A DNA stretch of 64,000 bases from Clostridium sp. KNHs214 (GTDB taxonomy: Bacteria; Bacillota; Clostridia; Clostridiales; Clostridiaceae), in NCBI RefSeq assembly GCF_000744935.1, contig NZ_JQMW01000011.1, positions 992,001-1,056,000 of the forward strand, written 5' to 3'. Below the pieces are notes generated by a model, which worked only from the letters and a program-made list of their open reading frames with translations, was not told the origin of the DNA and did no database searches. This document shows, in pieces, positions 44,770 to 52,156 of the stretch (positions are counted from its first letter, which is position 1; every line of letters begins with the position of its first letter). The translations under genes were made by a program, and so were the position numbers.

Positions 44770-45586
44770 TGAAGCTATATTATCTGCTTTAAAAGAAGAT
44801 GTAACCAATGAAGATATAACAACTACATCTGTAATAGATGAAAATTCTAAGTCCATAGTAGAATTGTTTGCCAAGGAAGATGGTATAATAGTAGGTCTAC
44901 AAGTTTTTGAAAGAGTTTTTACTCTTTTAGGAGATGTAGAAGTTAAATTCTATAAAAAAGATGGAGATAAGGTAGAGCCTAAAACACTTATAGCTACTAT
45001 AGAAGGAAATACTAGAAATATTTTAATAGGCGAAAGAACTGCCCTTAATTTTCTTCAAAGAATGAGCGGAATTGCAACCATTACAAGAAAATTTGTAGAT
45101 AAACTTCAAGGCACCCAGACTAAACTTCTAGACACTAGAAAGACAACTCCAAATATGAGGGTATTTGAAAAATACTCCGTAAGAGTGGGGGGAGGCCACA
45201 ACCATCGATTTAATCTTTCCGATGGAATACTTTTAAAAGACAACCACATAAGTGCCGCAGGTGGGGTTAAAAATGCTGTGCAAGCTGCAAGAGGAGCCGC
45301 ATCCTTCGTAAGAAAAATCGAAGTTGAAGTAGAAAATCTTCAAATGCTTGAGGAAGCATTAGATGCTAAAGCAGACATTATTATGCTAGACAATATGGAT
45401 TTAGAAACCATGAAAAAAGCCGTAACCATGGTAAATGGCAAAGCTTTAACTGAAGCTTCAGGTAATGTAAACTTAGACACCGTAGCTTCCATTGCCGCTA
45501 CAGGAGTTGACTATATATCCACTGGCTATATAACACACTCTGCTAAAATTTTAGATTTAAGTATGAAAAACTTGAGAAATATATAA
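44747..45586 (+). CDS. nadC: Nicotinate-nucleotide pyrophosphorylase (carboxylating)
   Basis: 279 residues. Quinolinate phosphoribosyltransferase, giving nicotinate mononucleotide. Motifs: EDVTNEDITT, ERTALNFLQRMSGIAT, DTRKTTPNMRVFEKY, GGGHNHRFNLSDGILLKDNH, and the C-terminal EASGNVN. ATG 44747 (or the adjacent ATG 44750) follows GGAGG, inside the end of nadB, implying translational coupling. Confidence 0.97.
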   Translation: MMNYLSIDEAILSALKEDVTNEDITTTSVIDENSKSIVELFAKEDGIIVGLQVFERVFTLLGDVEVKFYKKDGDKVEPKTLIATIEGNTRNILIGERTALNFLQRMSGIATITRKFVDKLQGTQTKLLDTRKTTPNMRVFEKYSVRVGGGHNHRFNLSDGILLKDNHISAAGGVKNAVQAARGAASFVRKIEVEVENLQMLEEALDAKADIIMLDNMDLETMKKAVTMVNGKALTEASGNVNLDTVASIAATGVDYISTGYITHSAKILDLSMKNLRNI

Positions 45587-45594
45587 AATTTAAT

Positions 45595-45659
45595 CCCCAG
45601 CCACTAATCTCTAATCTTCTTAGATTTATCCTTTTGAAATTAGTTATTAGTAACTGGGG
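45595..45659. terminator. Terminator after nadC
   Basis: Ladder-like hairpin: CCCCAG/CTGGGG, ACTAAT/ATTAGT and CTAAT/ATTAG with small internal loops, between convergent nadC and the DUF134 gene. Confidence 0.6.
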
Positions 45660-45695
45660 GTTCTATTATTCACTATCATTTATTATCGTTTACTT

Positions 45696-46145
45696 TTATT
45701 TATCTTTATATTGTCCACTACACCATCTCTTACAAAATCCAGCTTTTTTACTGCACATAACTTCTTCAGAACCACATTCAGGACATTTATGTTTATCCTG
45801 TTCATAATTTACTTCATAAGTAATGCCACAGCTTTTACATTTAAATTTACAGTGCCTTGTAGTATAGTTTCCACCACTTATACTTATAGCCTTTCCTTCA
45901 GTTAATGCTATAGCAACTTTTTTTCTTGCACTATCTATTATATTTTGAAAAGTTTGGCGTGAAACCTGCATTCTTTCAGCACAGTCTTCTTGCTTTAATC
46001 CCTCTATATCTTTCAATCGGATGGCTTCAAGTTCTTCCACTTTTAAAACCACTTCTTCTATTTCACATTTATGCTTTCCCTGTGGAACAAAATATGTGTC
46101 CTTTGGGAAAAACTCTACATTTCTGAATTTTGTTGGCCTTGGCAT
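45696..46145 (-). CDS. DUF134/UPF0251-family DNA-binding protein
   Basis: 149 residues. Start MPRPTKFRNVEFFP is typical. A sigma-70 region 4-like helix-turn-helix follows (LKQEDCAERMQVSRQTFQNI), and the C-terminal tail carries a zinc-ribbon (CKFKCKSCGITYEVN...CPECGSEEVMC) plus further cysteines (CKRWC). Last gene of the NifX/MinD cluster and its probable regulator (inference). ATG at 46145 behind GGAAGGAG. Confidence 0.9.
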   Translation of the reverse strand: MPRPTKFRNVEFFPKDTYFVPQGKHKCEIEEVVLKVEELEAIRLKDIEGLKQEDCAERMQVSRQTFQNIIDSARKKVAIALTEGKAISISGGNYTTRHCKFKCKSCGITYEVNYEQDKHKCPECGSEEVMCSKKAGFCKRWCSGQYKDK

Positions 46146-46166
46146 TTTAACTCCTTCCCGTAGAAG

Positions 46167-46523
46167 CTATTCGTTACAGTGTCCTTCATGCTCATGTTCT
46201 CTACAAACACTTCCTGTAGATCTTAGTTCACCTTTTACATAACTCTCTATAACTTCATCACAAATTCCCTGAGCTCCCACAACTACTTCTATATTATTTT
46301 CCTTAAATAATTCTTGGGCTGTTTCTCCCATGCCTCCTGCTATTATAACATTTACTCCTAAATCCCTCAAGAATACTGGTAAAAATCCTGGTCTATGCCC
46401 TGGATTTGGTGTAAAATTCTTATTTGTTATTTTGCCCTCTTCCACATCATATATAGTAAACCCTTCGCAATGTCCAAAATGTCCACTTACATATTTTTCT
46501 TCACTAGAAACTGCTATTTTCAT
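46167..46523 (-). CDS. NifX/NifB-C-terminal-like cofactor-binding protein
   Basis: 118 residues, the dinitrogenase iron-molybdenum cofactor biosynthesis fold: MKIAVSSEEKYVSGHFGHCEG start, INVIIAGGMGETAQELF-like core, then a His/Cys-rich tail (SVCREHEHEGHCNE). Homologues bind metal-sulfur clusters. No nitrogenase gene is in view, so the cargo here is unknown. ATG at 46523 behind AGGAGG; 12 bp after the neighbouring ATPase gene. Confidence 0.88.
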   Translation of the reverse strand: MKIAVSSEEKYVSGHFGHCEGFTIYDVEEGKITNKNFTPNPGHRPGFLPVFLRDLGVNVIIAGGMGETAQELFKENNIEVVVGAQGICDEVIESYVKGELRSTGSVCREHEHEGHCNE

Positions 46524-46535
46524 AATATATTCCTC

Positions 46536-47384
46536 CTAAAATATAATATTTTTTATATTAATCCACATTTTATTAATAGCTTTATTAGCTTTGCTTTCTT
46601 TGTAATTAGTTATAGGCTTTAATTCATTTATAGATCTCATTACAATATCATCATAAGGTATTTTGCCTACTATCTCCAACCCCTGATCTTTTATAAGATT
46701 TTCTATTTCACAAGCTATTTTTTCATTTATATCAAATTTATTTATACATACCATGGTTAATATGCCAAAATGCTCACAAAGTAAAACCACTCTTTTTAAA
46801 TCTTCAAGCCCTGACTTAGTTGGCTCTGTGACTACTAACACCGCATTGCTGCCTGTTATAGAAGATATAACGGAACAACCTATTCCAGGAGAACCATCTA
46901 CAATAGTAATTTTACTTTCATTTGAAAACTCTTTAGCATTCTTTCTTAAAAGACTTATTAGTTTTCCAGATCCATCACTGCCTATCTCCATATCCGCCCT
47001 AGAAATGATTTCTCCTTTTACATCTGTTATATAAGCTTCTGCAGCCTTGTCATCCTCTAAATTTATTGCCCCCTTAGGACATATAAAAGTACAGGCTCCA
47101 CAACCTTCACAAGCAAAAGGATCAATTTGAAAATTTTCTATAGCTCCAAATCTACATACTCCTGCACACTGTCCACAATTAATGCATAATTTAGAATCTA
47201 TATATGCCTTTTGTCCTCCTATAAAATCTTCTTTTCTTATATCTTTTCCTTTATAAAAAAGATGAAAATTAGCTACATCCACATCGCAATCAACTCTTAT
47301 CACATCATTTGCAAGCTCTGAAAGTGCTGTAGCAATAGTAGTCTTACCTGTTCCACCTTTTCCGCTTAAAACCACTAACTCCAC
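46536..47384 (-). CDS. MinD/Mrp-type ATPase with inserted ferredoxin domain
   Basis: 282 residues. Deviant Walker A SGKGGTGKTT at the N-terminus, two 4Fe-4S clusters inserted at about residues 66-110 (CINCGQCAGVCRFGAI, CEGCGACTFICPKGAI), then VDGSPGIGC and VVTEPTKSGLEDL switch motifs. Family members are thought to carry or insert Fe-S clusters. GTG start at 47384 behind GGGAGG, overlapping the upstream ATPase gene by 10 bp; the two are tandem paralogues and may form a heterodimer. Confidence 0.9.
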   Translation of the reverse strand: MELVVLSGKGGTGKTTIATALSELANDVIRVDCDVDVANFHLFYKGKDIRKEDFIGGQKAYIDSKLCINCGQCAGVCRFGAIENFQIDPFACEGCGACTFICPKGAINLEDDKAAEAYITDVKGEIISRADMEIGSDGSGKLISLLRKNAKEFSNESKITIVDGSPGIGCSVISSITGSNAVLVVTEPTKSGLEDLKRVVLLCEHFGILTMVCINKFDINEKIACEIENLIKDQGLEIVGKIPYDDIVMRSINELKPITNYKESKANKAINKMWINIKNIIF

Positions 47385-48205
47385 TTCAATGCCTCCCTTG
47401 TCCTTTGGGCTAATTCATTAAAAACTTTCCTGTACTTTGGATTTTTATAAAGTTCTTCTCCCTCTGAATAAATTTTAGCTATTTCCCTACTGTAAGGAAT
47501 GCAGCCTATTATATGAATGTCATCTTCACTACAATATTTTTTTATTATATTTTCTTTTCCATCATCTCTATTTATGATTATCCCAAAAGGTATATTAAAC
47601 CTTCTTACTAATTCCACAGCCCTTTTTAAATCATTAAATCCAAATTCTGTTGGCTCTGTTACAAGTATAGCTCTATCTGCATATTTTAAGGAATTAACCA
47701 CATTACAAGATGTTCCTGGAGGGCAATCCATTAAATTAACACCCTCACCAAGTTCTTCAAGTAGTTGCTTTATAATTGGTACAGCCATAGGTTCACTTAT
47801 ATTTAGAATTCCCCTACTGCATTTTATGCCATCTACGGTTCCCTCTTGAATACTTCCTATTTGTCTCTTTTTATAACTTAATGCTCCGGCTTTACACACA
47901 ATTTCACAAGCCCCACAGCCATGACATAGTTTTTGAAAAAGCACTATATCATCTTTAACTTTTGCTAAAGCATTAAATCTACAAGCATGCACGCATGCTC
48001 CACAGGATATGCACTTATCATCATCTATAAAGGGGTATTCCACCATAACTTCATAAGTTTTATCTATTTTAGGCTTTAAAAACAAGAATCCATTTGGCTC
48101 CTCCACATCACAATCAACATAGTTTGCCTTTAGAGCCAAGGCCAGATTAGTGGAAACTGTTGTTTTTCCCGTACCACCCTTCCCACTTAATACTGCTATA
48201 TTCAA
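47375..48205 (-). CDS. MinD/Mrp-type ATPase with inserted ferredoxin domain
   Basis: 276 residues. VLSGKGGTGKTTVSTNLA at the N-terminus, clusters CISCGACVHACRFNAL and CHGCGACEIVCKAGAL, then LMDCPPGTSC and LVTEPTEFGFNDL. I start it at TTG 48205 because AGAGGAGG lies 8 nt upstream and the upstream NifX-like gene ends at 48207; a longer frame would overlap that gene extensively. Paralogue of the following ATPase. Confidence 0.9.
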   Translation of the reverse strand: MNIAVLSGKGGTGKTTVSTNLALALKANYVDCDVEEPNGFLFLKPKIDKTYEVMVEYPFIDDDKCISCGACVHACRFNALAKVKDDIVLFQKLCHGCGACEIVCKAGALSYKKRQIGSIQEGTVDGIKCSRGILNISEPMAVPIIKQLLEELGEGVNLMDCPPGTSCNVVNSLKYADRAILVTEPTEFGFNDLKRAVELVRRFNIPFGIIINRDDGKENIIKKYCSEDDIHIIGCIPYSREIAKIYSEGEELYKNPKYRKVFNELAQRTREALKWS

Positions 48206-48206
48206 T

Positions 48207-48590
48207 TTATTTTCCTCCTCTAAAACCATTTCCCATACCATTATGTGCTGGTGCGGCTGTTTGTAGCTCTGAAAGCTCACCATTTTTGTGTCTTTGTAAA
48301 ACTTCACTTATAGAAATACCTTCACTTTTATATACCTTAACATCAGCTTTTTCTATAATTTTAAATGCATTAGGTCCAAGATTTCCTGTAATTATAATAT
48401 CTATTCCCTCATCAATTAATTGCTGTGCTGCTGCTATACCTGCCCCACCACCAGAGATTTTACCACTGTTTTCTACAACCTTTACTTCTCCATTTTCAGT
48501 ATCATGTATTTGAAAGTATTCACATCTTCCAAATCTTACATCTAGTAAATCATATACTGCCTTTCCTGATGCAGAAACTGCTATTTTCAT
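48207..48590 (-). CDS. NifX/NifB-C-terminal-like cofactor-binding protein
   Basis: 127 residues. MKIAVSASGKAVYDLLDVRFGRCEYFQI start, SGGGAGIAAAQQLID and ITGNLGPNAFKII motifs of the family; the tail AHNGMGNGFRGGK is glycine-rich. First gene of the five-gene cluster. ATG at 48590 follows GGGAGGTAAGG. Controlled by the consensus promoter placed inside an inverted repeat just upstream. Confidence 0.9.
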   Translation of the reverse strand: MKIAVSASGKAVYDLLDVRFGRCEYFQIHDTENGEVKVVENSGKISGGGAGIAAAQQLIDEGIDIIITGNLGPNAFKIIEKADVKVYKSEGISISEVLQRHKNGELSELQTAAPAHNGMGNGFRGGK

Positions 48591-48612
48591 AATTCCTTAC
48601 CTCCCTAATTTT

Positions 48613-48680
48613 AAAGTTATTGGCATTTGCTAATTATATATTACATCTACTTTTCATTATTGTCAAATGCCAATAACTTT
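48613..48680 (-). promoter_or_regulatory. Consensus promoter nested in a 17-bp inverted repeat
   Basis: Perfect inverted repeat AAAGTTATTGGCATTTG (48613-48629) / CAAATGCCAATAACTTT (48664-48680). On the minus strand, -35 TTGACA (48666-48661) begins in the last bases of the first arm, and -10 TAATAT lies at 48643-48638 with a 17-nt spacer. The second arm covers the predicted start of transcription. Because the first arm is not transcribed it cannot be an RNA hairpin. A pair of operator sites flanking the promoter is the simplest reading. Confidence 0.75.
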
Positions 48681-48684
48681 TTTT

Positions 48685-48723
48685 TAAAAAAATAGCAGCA
48701 CCTTATTAAATTTAAGTGCTACT
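48685..48723 (-). terminator. Terminator of the rluF gene
   Basis: Stem AGTAGCAC/GTGCTGCT with a minus-strand T run. It separates rluF from the NifX/MinD promoter. Confidence 0.75.
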
Positions 48724-48872
48724 GTCTTTACTTTATTTTAATATTTTCTCTATCCATTTAAATCTCTTTTTTCATAAAAAACAATTGATAACAGAGTTCT
48801 AATGGTTATGAACTTTACTTTCCATTAGACCCTATAAATAATTATATCCAATCCTCATTAATAATCTGATAT

Positions 48873-49583
48873 TTATATACTGTCATTATTTCTTAGTTTT
48901 TTAACTTCTTCTTTTGTTAAATTTCTCCATTTTCCTACTGGCAATCCCTTTATCGTTATATTAGTAATCCTTACACGCTTTAAATCTATAACCTTATACC
49001 CAAAATATTCGCACATTCTTCTAATTTGACGATTTAAGCCTTGAGATAAGGTGATTTTAAAGGTTATGTCCTTTAACTTAACCACCTTACACTTGTTTGT
49101 TACTGTATATTGTTTCTTAACGGGATTATATATTCTTACCCCATTTCTCATTCCATTTATAAAAGAAGAATTAATTGGCTTATCCACTGTTACAATATAG
49201 TCCTTTTCATGATTATTCTGCTCTCTTAAAATCTCATTAACTATGCTTCCATCACTGGTAAGAAGAATTAAACCTTGAGAATCCTTATCAAGCCTTCCAA
49301 TAGGGAAAATTCTCTCTGGATGATTTACAAAATCAATAATGTTTCCTTTTATATGTCTCTCAGTAGTGCAAGTAATACCTACAGGTTTATTTAAGGCAAT
49401 GTAAACATGCCTTTTCTTACTTTTTAACATTTTGCCGTTTACTTCAACCTTATCTTCCTCATCTACCACTTGCCCTATGATTGCAATCTCCCCATTAACT
49501 CTTACTTTTTTATTCTTAATTAATTCATCTGCTTCTCTCCTAGAACAAAGTCCAGTAGAACTGATAAAATTATTTAGTCTCAT
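48873..49583 (-). CDS. rluF: 23S rRNA pseudouridine synthase RluF
   Basis: 236 residues. N-terminal S4 RNA-binding domain (MRLNNFISSTGLCSRREADELI), then the catalytic domain with the Asp-containing motif IGRLDKDSQGLILLTSDG and the RluF-like NNHEKDYIVTVDKPI. RluF isomerises U2604 of 23S rRNA in E. coli. ATG 49583 is selected because AAGGAG precedes it; the longer frame has no binding site. Confidence 0.9.
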   Translation of the reverse strand: MRLNNFISSTGLCSRREADELIKNKKVRVNGEIAIIGQVVDEEDKVEVNGKMLKSKKRHVYIALNKPVGITCTTERHIKGNIIDFVNHPERIFPIGRLDKDSQGLILLTSDGSIVNEILREQNNHEKDYIVTVDKPINSSFINGMRNGVRIYNPVKKQYTVTNKCKVVKLKDITFKITLSQGLNRQIRRMCEYFGYKVIDLKRVRITNITIKGLPVGKWRNLTKEEVKKLRNNDSI

Positions 49584-49797
49584 AATATGTCTCCTTATAA
49601 AAATATAATTAACTACCACTTATTGTAAAAAGCAGTGACTACCTAATCAGTATATCCTCTTAAACAAGCTTTTATATATATAAAAATATATTCATTTTCT
49701 TTTTCAAACTATATTTTGAACTTATTTTTTTAGTGTTTTATAATTCAATACACATTAATTATATCATTAACTTTTAGATAATTTTTATTTAAATAAA

Positions 49798-49831
49798 AAA
49801 TTCCCCTTAACTTTAAACGTTAAGAGGAATA
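49798..49831 (-). terminator. Terminator downstream of the bltD-like gene
   Basis: Stem ATTCCTCTTAACG/GTTAAGGGGAAT with a minus-strand T run. About 170 nt past the acetyltransferase stop. Confidence 0.7.
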
Positions 49832-49911
49832 AAAATTCTCACCAAAAAATATGATTTGAACTTAATATGTAAATTTCAAGCAAGCACATTTTAATCCTTT
49901 TATTAATTATC

Positions 49912-49958
49912 AATGTCCTTTCATCCTCCGAAATGAACAACGGAGGTTTTCGGACATT
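49912..49958. repeat. Nested-hairpin element, copy 2
   Basis: Outer stem AATGTCC/GGACATT and inner stem CCTCCG/CGGAGG around a 10-nt loop. Shares CCTTTCATCCTC and its layout with the element at 6620-6671, and the inner hairpin plus the following CATTTTCTATAAA with 62949-63000. Confidence 0.45.
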
Positions 49959-50001
49959 TTCTATAAATTAAATTGAAAATATTACGCCCTTGACGATTAG
50001 A

Positions 50002-50484
50002 CTAATTTTTATAATTACTAACTTTCGAATCTGTTTCCTTTTTTAAAACCATTACTTTCTCACCATTTATATCAATTTCTCCGTTAAACTTAAATCCTCT
50101 ACATTTGTACATCTTTATAGCTTGTACATTGTCCCCATATACACTTAAATATATTTCACCGCAATTGTATTCATTAAATAATCTATCAATTAGAATATCT
50201 AGACTTTTGTTGCCATAACCCTTTCCTTGGTATTCTTTTGCAATCATAAATCTATCAAGCCATACTCTACCTCTATCTTTTTTATCCTTAAAAAGTCCAT
50301 ACATTGAAAATCCAACCAACTGGTTTTCATTATAAATACCAACTGGTCTCCATAAGTCTGATTCCTTTGCTTCATCTAAACATTCTTTTGTACTTTCTAT
50401 AAACCCTTCCTGTTCTTTTGCAACATGAAGAGCTAATACATCCTTATAATTTTCTTTTGTGATTTTTTTTATTATTATATTCAC
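50002..50484 (-). CDS. bltD: GNAT acetyltransferase, BltD-like (spermine/spermidine)
   Basis: 160 residues. GNAT fold with the acetyl-CoA loop YQGKGYGNKSLDIL. The stretches EGFIESTKECLDEAKES, PVGIYNENQLVGFSMYGLF, GRVWLDRFMI and FNGEIDINGEKVMVL agree closely with what I recall of Bacillus BltD, a polyamine N-acetyltransferase. The start is GTG 50484 (MNIIIKKITKENYKD) with GGGGGATGGG in front; the ATG 9 nt earlier overlaps that Shine-Dalgarno. No Blt efflux gene is adjacent, unlike in Bacillus. Confidence 0.8.
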   Translation of the reverse strand: MNIIIKKITKENYKDVLALHVAKEQEGFIESTKECLDEAKESDLWRPVGIYNENQLVGFSMYGLFKDKKDRGRVWLDRFMIAKEYQGKGYGNKSLDILIDRLFNEYNCGEIYLSVYGDNVQAIKMYKCRGFKFNGEIDINGEKVMVLKKETDSKVSNYKN

Positions 50485-50560
50485 TTTACCCATCCCCCAT
50501 ATTCTCTCTATATATAATTATAGGTTAGTAAACATATATTTTCAAATTACTCCGTAAATC

Positions 50561-51730
50561 CTATTTCATATATTCAGTCAATTCTTTAAAGATAGCCTTT
50601 ACACCTTTACTCCACCTCTTATCCTCTGCATATCTTTTGCCTATCCACTCGAAAGGATCTTCATCTTTAGGCATATCTTTAGATAAGTTAATTATTGTCC
50701 TTGAAGCTATTTTAGTACTATCATCTATATCTGTGTTATATTCTATCCAGCTATGATATACATTGAACGGATTATTAGCTATTTTTTTTGAATTAGCACT
50801 ATTTTTCGGTACAAAATTCTGCTCCTGACCTGTTATAGAAAAAAGTAAAATTGGATTTACATTAAATTCTTCTGCCACAGAAATTATAGTGGAAAAATAC
50901 GGTTCTTCCACTAAAAGAGAGCTGCGTTTGCATAAAAACTCCTTTAATTTTGCTTCATTTATTTTTTTGTATCTCATATATTTAGGCATATGCGAATTCA
51001 CATATTTACTTTTAATGCTCTTATTTTTCTCCTCTTTAACCATGGAGTTTTCTTTTATTTGCTGTTTTCCAATGACATTAGAATAATAAGCCTTCCCTAT
51101 ACCACCTAGTAATATAATACTGGTAATGATTACAATAACCATGCCTGGTATCTTTTTTAATTTTTTCCAACCTATCAATTGTTTTATTAAATAATTTTTA
51201 GACTTTTTATACTCTTCTATATTACTGTGCAGTAGAGTATTCTCATTATTTTGCTTATAAGCTTGATCTTTCGAACATAAATTTTTATTTGCTAATTCCT
51301 CTTTATCTTCATTTGTTGAAATATTTACATTTATATCTTTAAAACCTAAGTCTTTAAAACACTGCTGAAGCTCACTTGTTGTAAACTCCATCTTTGTATT
51401 TAAACTAATCCAATCTACCAACTTCTCCGGTAAATCATACCTTATCCCATTATAATTTATACAAATTTCAAAAACATCTTTAAAAGTAACTATCTTTTTA
51501 CCATTAATAAGAAGATTCACTAATACCTCTTTCTTAATATCTGACTTTAATTCTTCTGGTAATCCTTTTAAATTATTATATATAATACTGCTAATTGTAT
51601 GAGAAAGTATTTGTGAATTTTTGGAAGATACATTTTCAGAATATTTATTATCTATATAATTTTTAATAGTCACTATATCTTCTTTATCTAAAATTTTTAT
51701 ATTGTTTAATTTATTTAAAACTGTACTCAT
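50561..51730 (-). CDS. Membrane-anchored putative glucosaminidase-like hydrolase
   Basis: 389 residues from ATG 51730, a tentative start with only a weak AGGT upstream; a TTG 78 nt earlier is possible. About 190 N-terminal residues are soluble and unrecognised. One membrane helix follows (MVIVIITSIILLGGIGKAYY) after a Lys-rich stretch, so the N-terminus should be cytosolic. The outside part resembles peptidoglycan glucosaminidases: TGQEQNFVPKN with a candidate catalytic Glu, NNPFNVYHSWIEY and WSKGVKAIF. It may trim cell wall in response to a cytosolic cue, but no signal-sensing family is recognised. Confidence 0.6.
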   Translation of the reverse strand: MSTVLNKLNNIKILDKEDIVTIKNYIDNKYSENVSSKNSQILSHTISSIIYNNLKGLPEELKSDIKKEVLVNLLINGKKIVTFKDVFEICINYNGIRYDLPEKLVDWISLNTKMEFTTSELQQCFKDLGFKDINVNISTNEDKEELANKNLCSKDQAYKQNNENTLLHSNIEEYKKSKNYLIKQLIGWKKLKKIPGMVIVIITSIILLGGIGKAYYSNVIGKQQIKENSMVKEEKNKSIKSKYVNSHMPKYMRYKKINEAKLKEFLCKRSSLLVEEPYFSTIISVAEEFNVNPILLFSITGQEQNFVPKNSANSKKIANNPFNVYHSWIEYNTDIDDSTKIASRTIINLSKDMPKDEDPFEWIGKRYAEDKRWSKGVKAIFKELTEYMK

Positions 51731-51821
51731 AAATTCAATACCTACTATATTTTTTATATTCTCTTTATTTATCGTATACTTCTGATAGATATCTACTTTA
51801 CAAGCCAAGTTTTATCTTATG

Positions 51822-51921
51822 TTATTGTAGTTTATTTCTTCTTAATTTTATCTCTTCATTAAATTCTTCTAGCTTTTCTTGACCAATAATATTTTAAATC
51901 TACCTGAATATCAACTTTCAA
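51822..51921 (-). pseudogene. Short frameshifted ORF
   Basis: TTG at 51921 sits behind GAGGGGGGTG and opens MKVDIQVDLK; the frame then diverges and stops at 51859. A second frame continues directly as NIIGQEKLEEFNEEIKLRRN and stops at 51822. Joined by one base shift at the TTTAAAATATT run they give a 32-residue charged helical peptide. This may be a decayed gene or a recoding site; no family recognised. Confidence 0.35.
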
Positions 51922-52089
51922 GTTTTCACCCCCCTCTTCATTAAATAACTACCACTGCCTCATAGCAATTTATCTTATATACTTATTATAATAATAATTA
52001 CCCCTATAGACTACTGATTATAAATAAGCGGTAGTCTATTTCAAATAAGCGGTAAAATATAAGGATTAATAATCTTTATCGTAAAAAAA
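51922..52089. other. Intergenic region upstream of the small ORF
   Basis: Nothing beyond a direct repeat AAATAAGCGGTA (about 52022-52053) of unknown meaning. Confidence 0.3.
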
Positions 52090-52090
52090 T

Positions 52091-52142
52091 ATAAACTAAG
52101 GCAGTAACTCCTAATTTTATAGTAACTACTTCCTTAGTTTAT
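52091..52142 (-). terminator. Terminator of the heterodimeric ABC exporter operon
   Basis: Stem ATAAACTAAGG/CCTTAGTTTAT with an inner AGTTACT/AGTAACT step and a minus-strand T run, 15 nt past the stop at 52157. Confidence 0.8.
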
Positions 52143-52156
52143 ATTTTTCCTAAAAC

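Larger units (their letters stand above)
49584..50001. other. Intergenic region between bltD-like gene and rluF
   Basis: No gene. It holds a minus-strand terminator (49798-49831) and the nested hairpin at 49912-49958; otherwise AT-rich and unremarkable. Confidence 0.5.
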
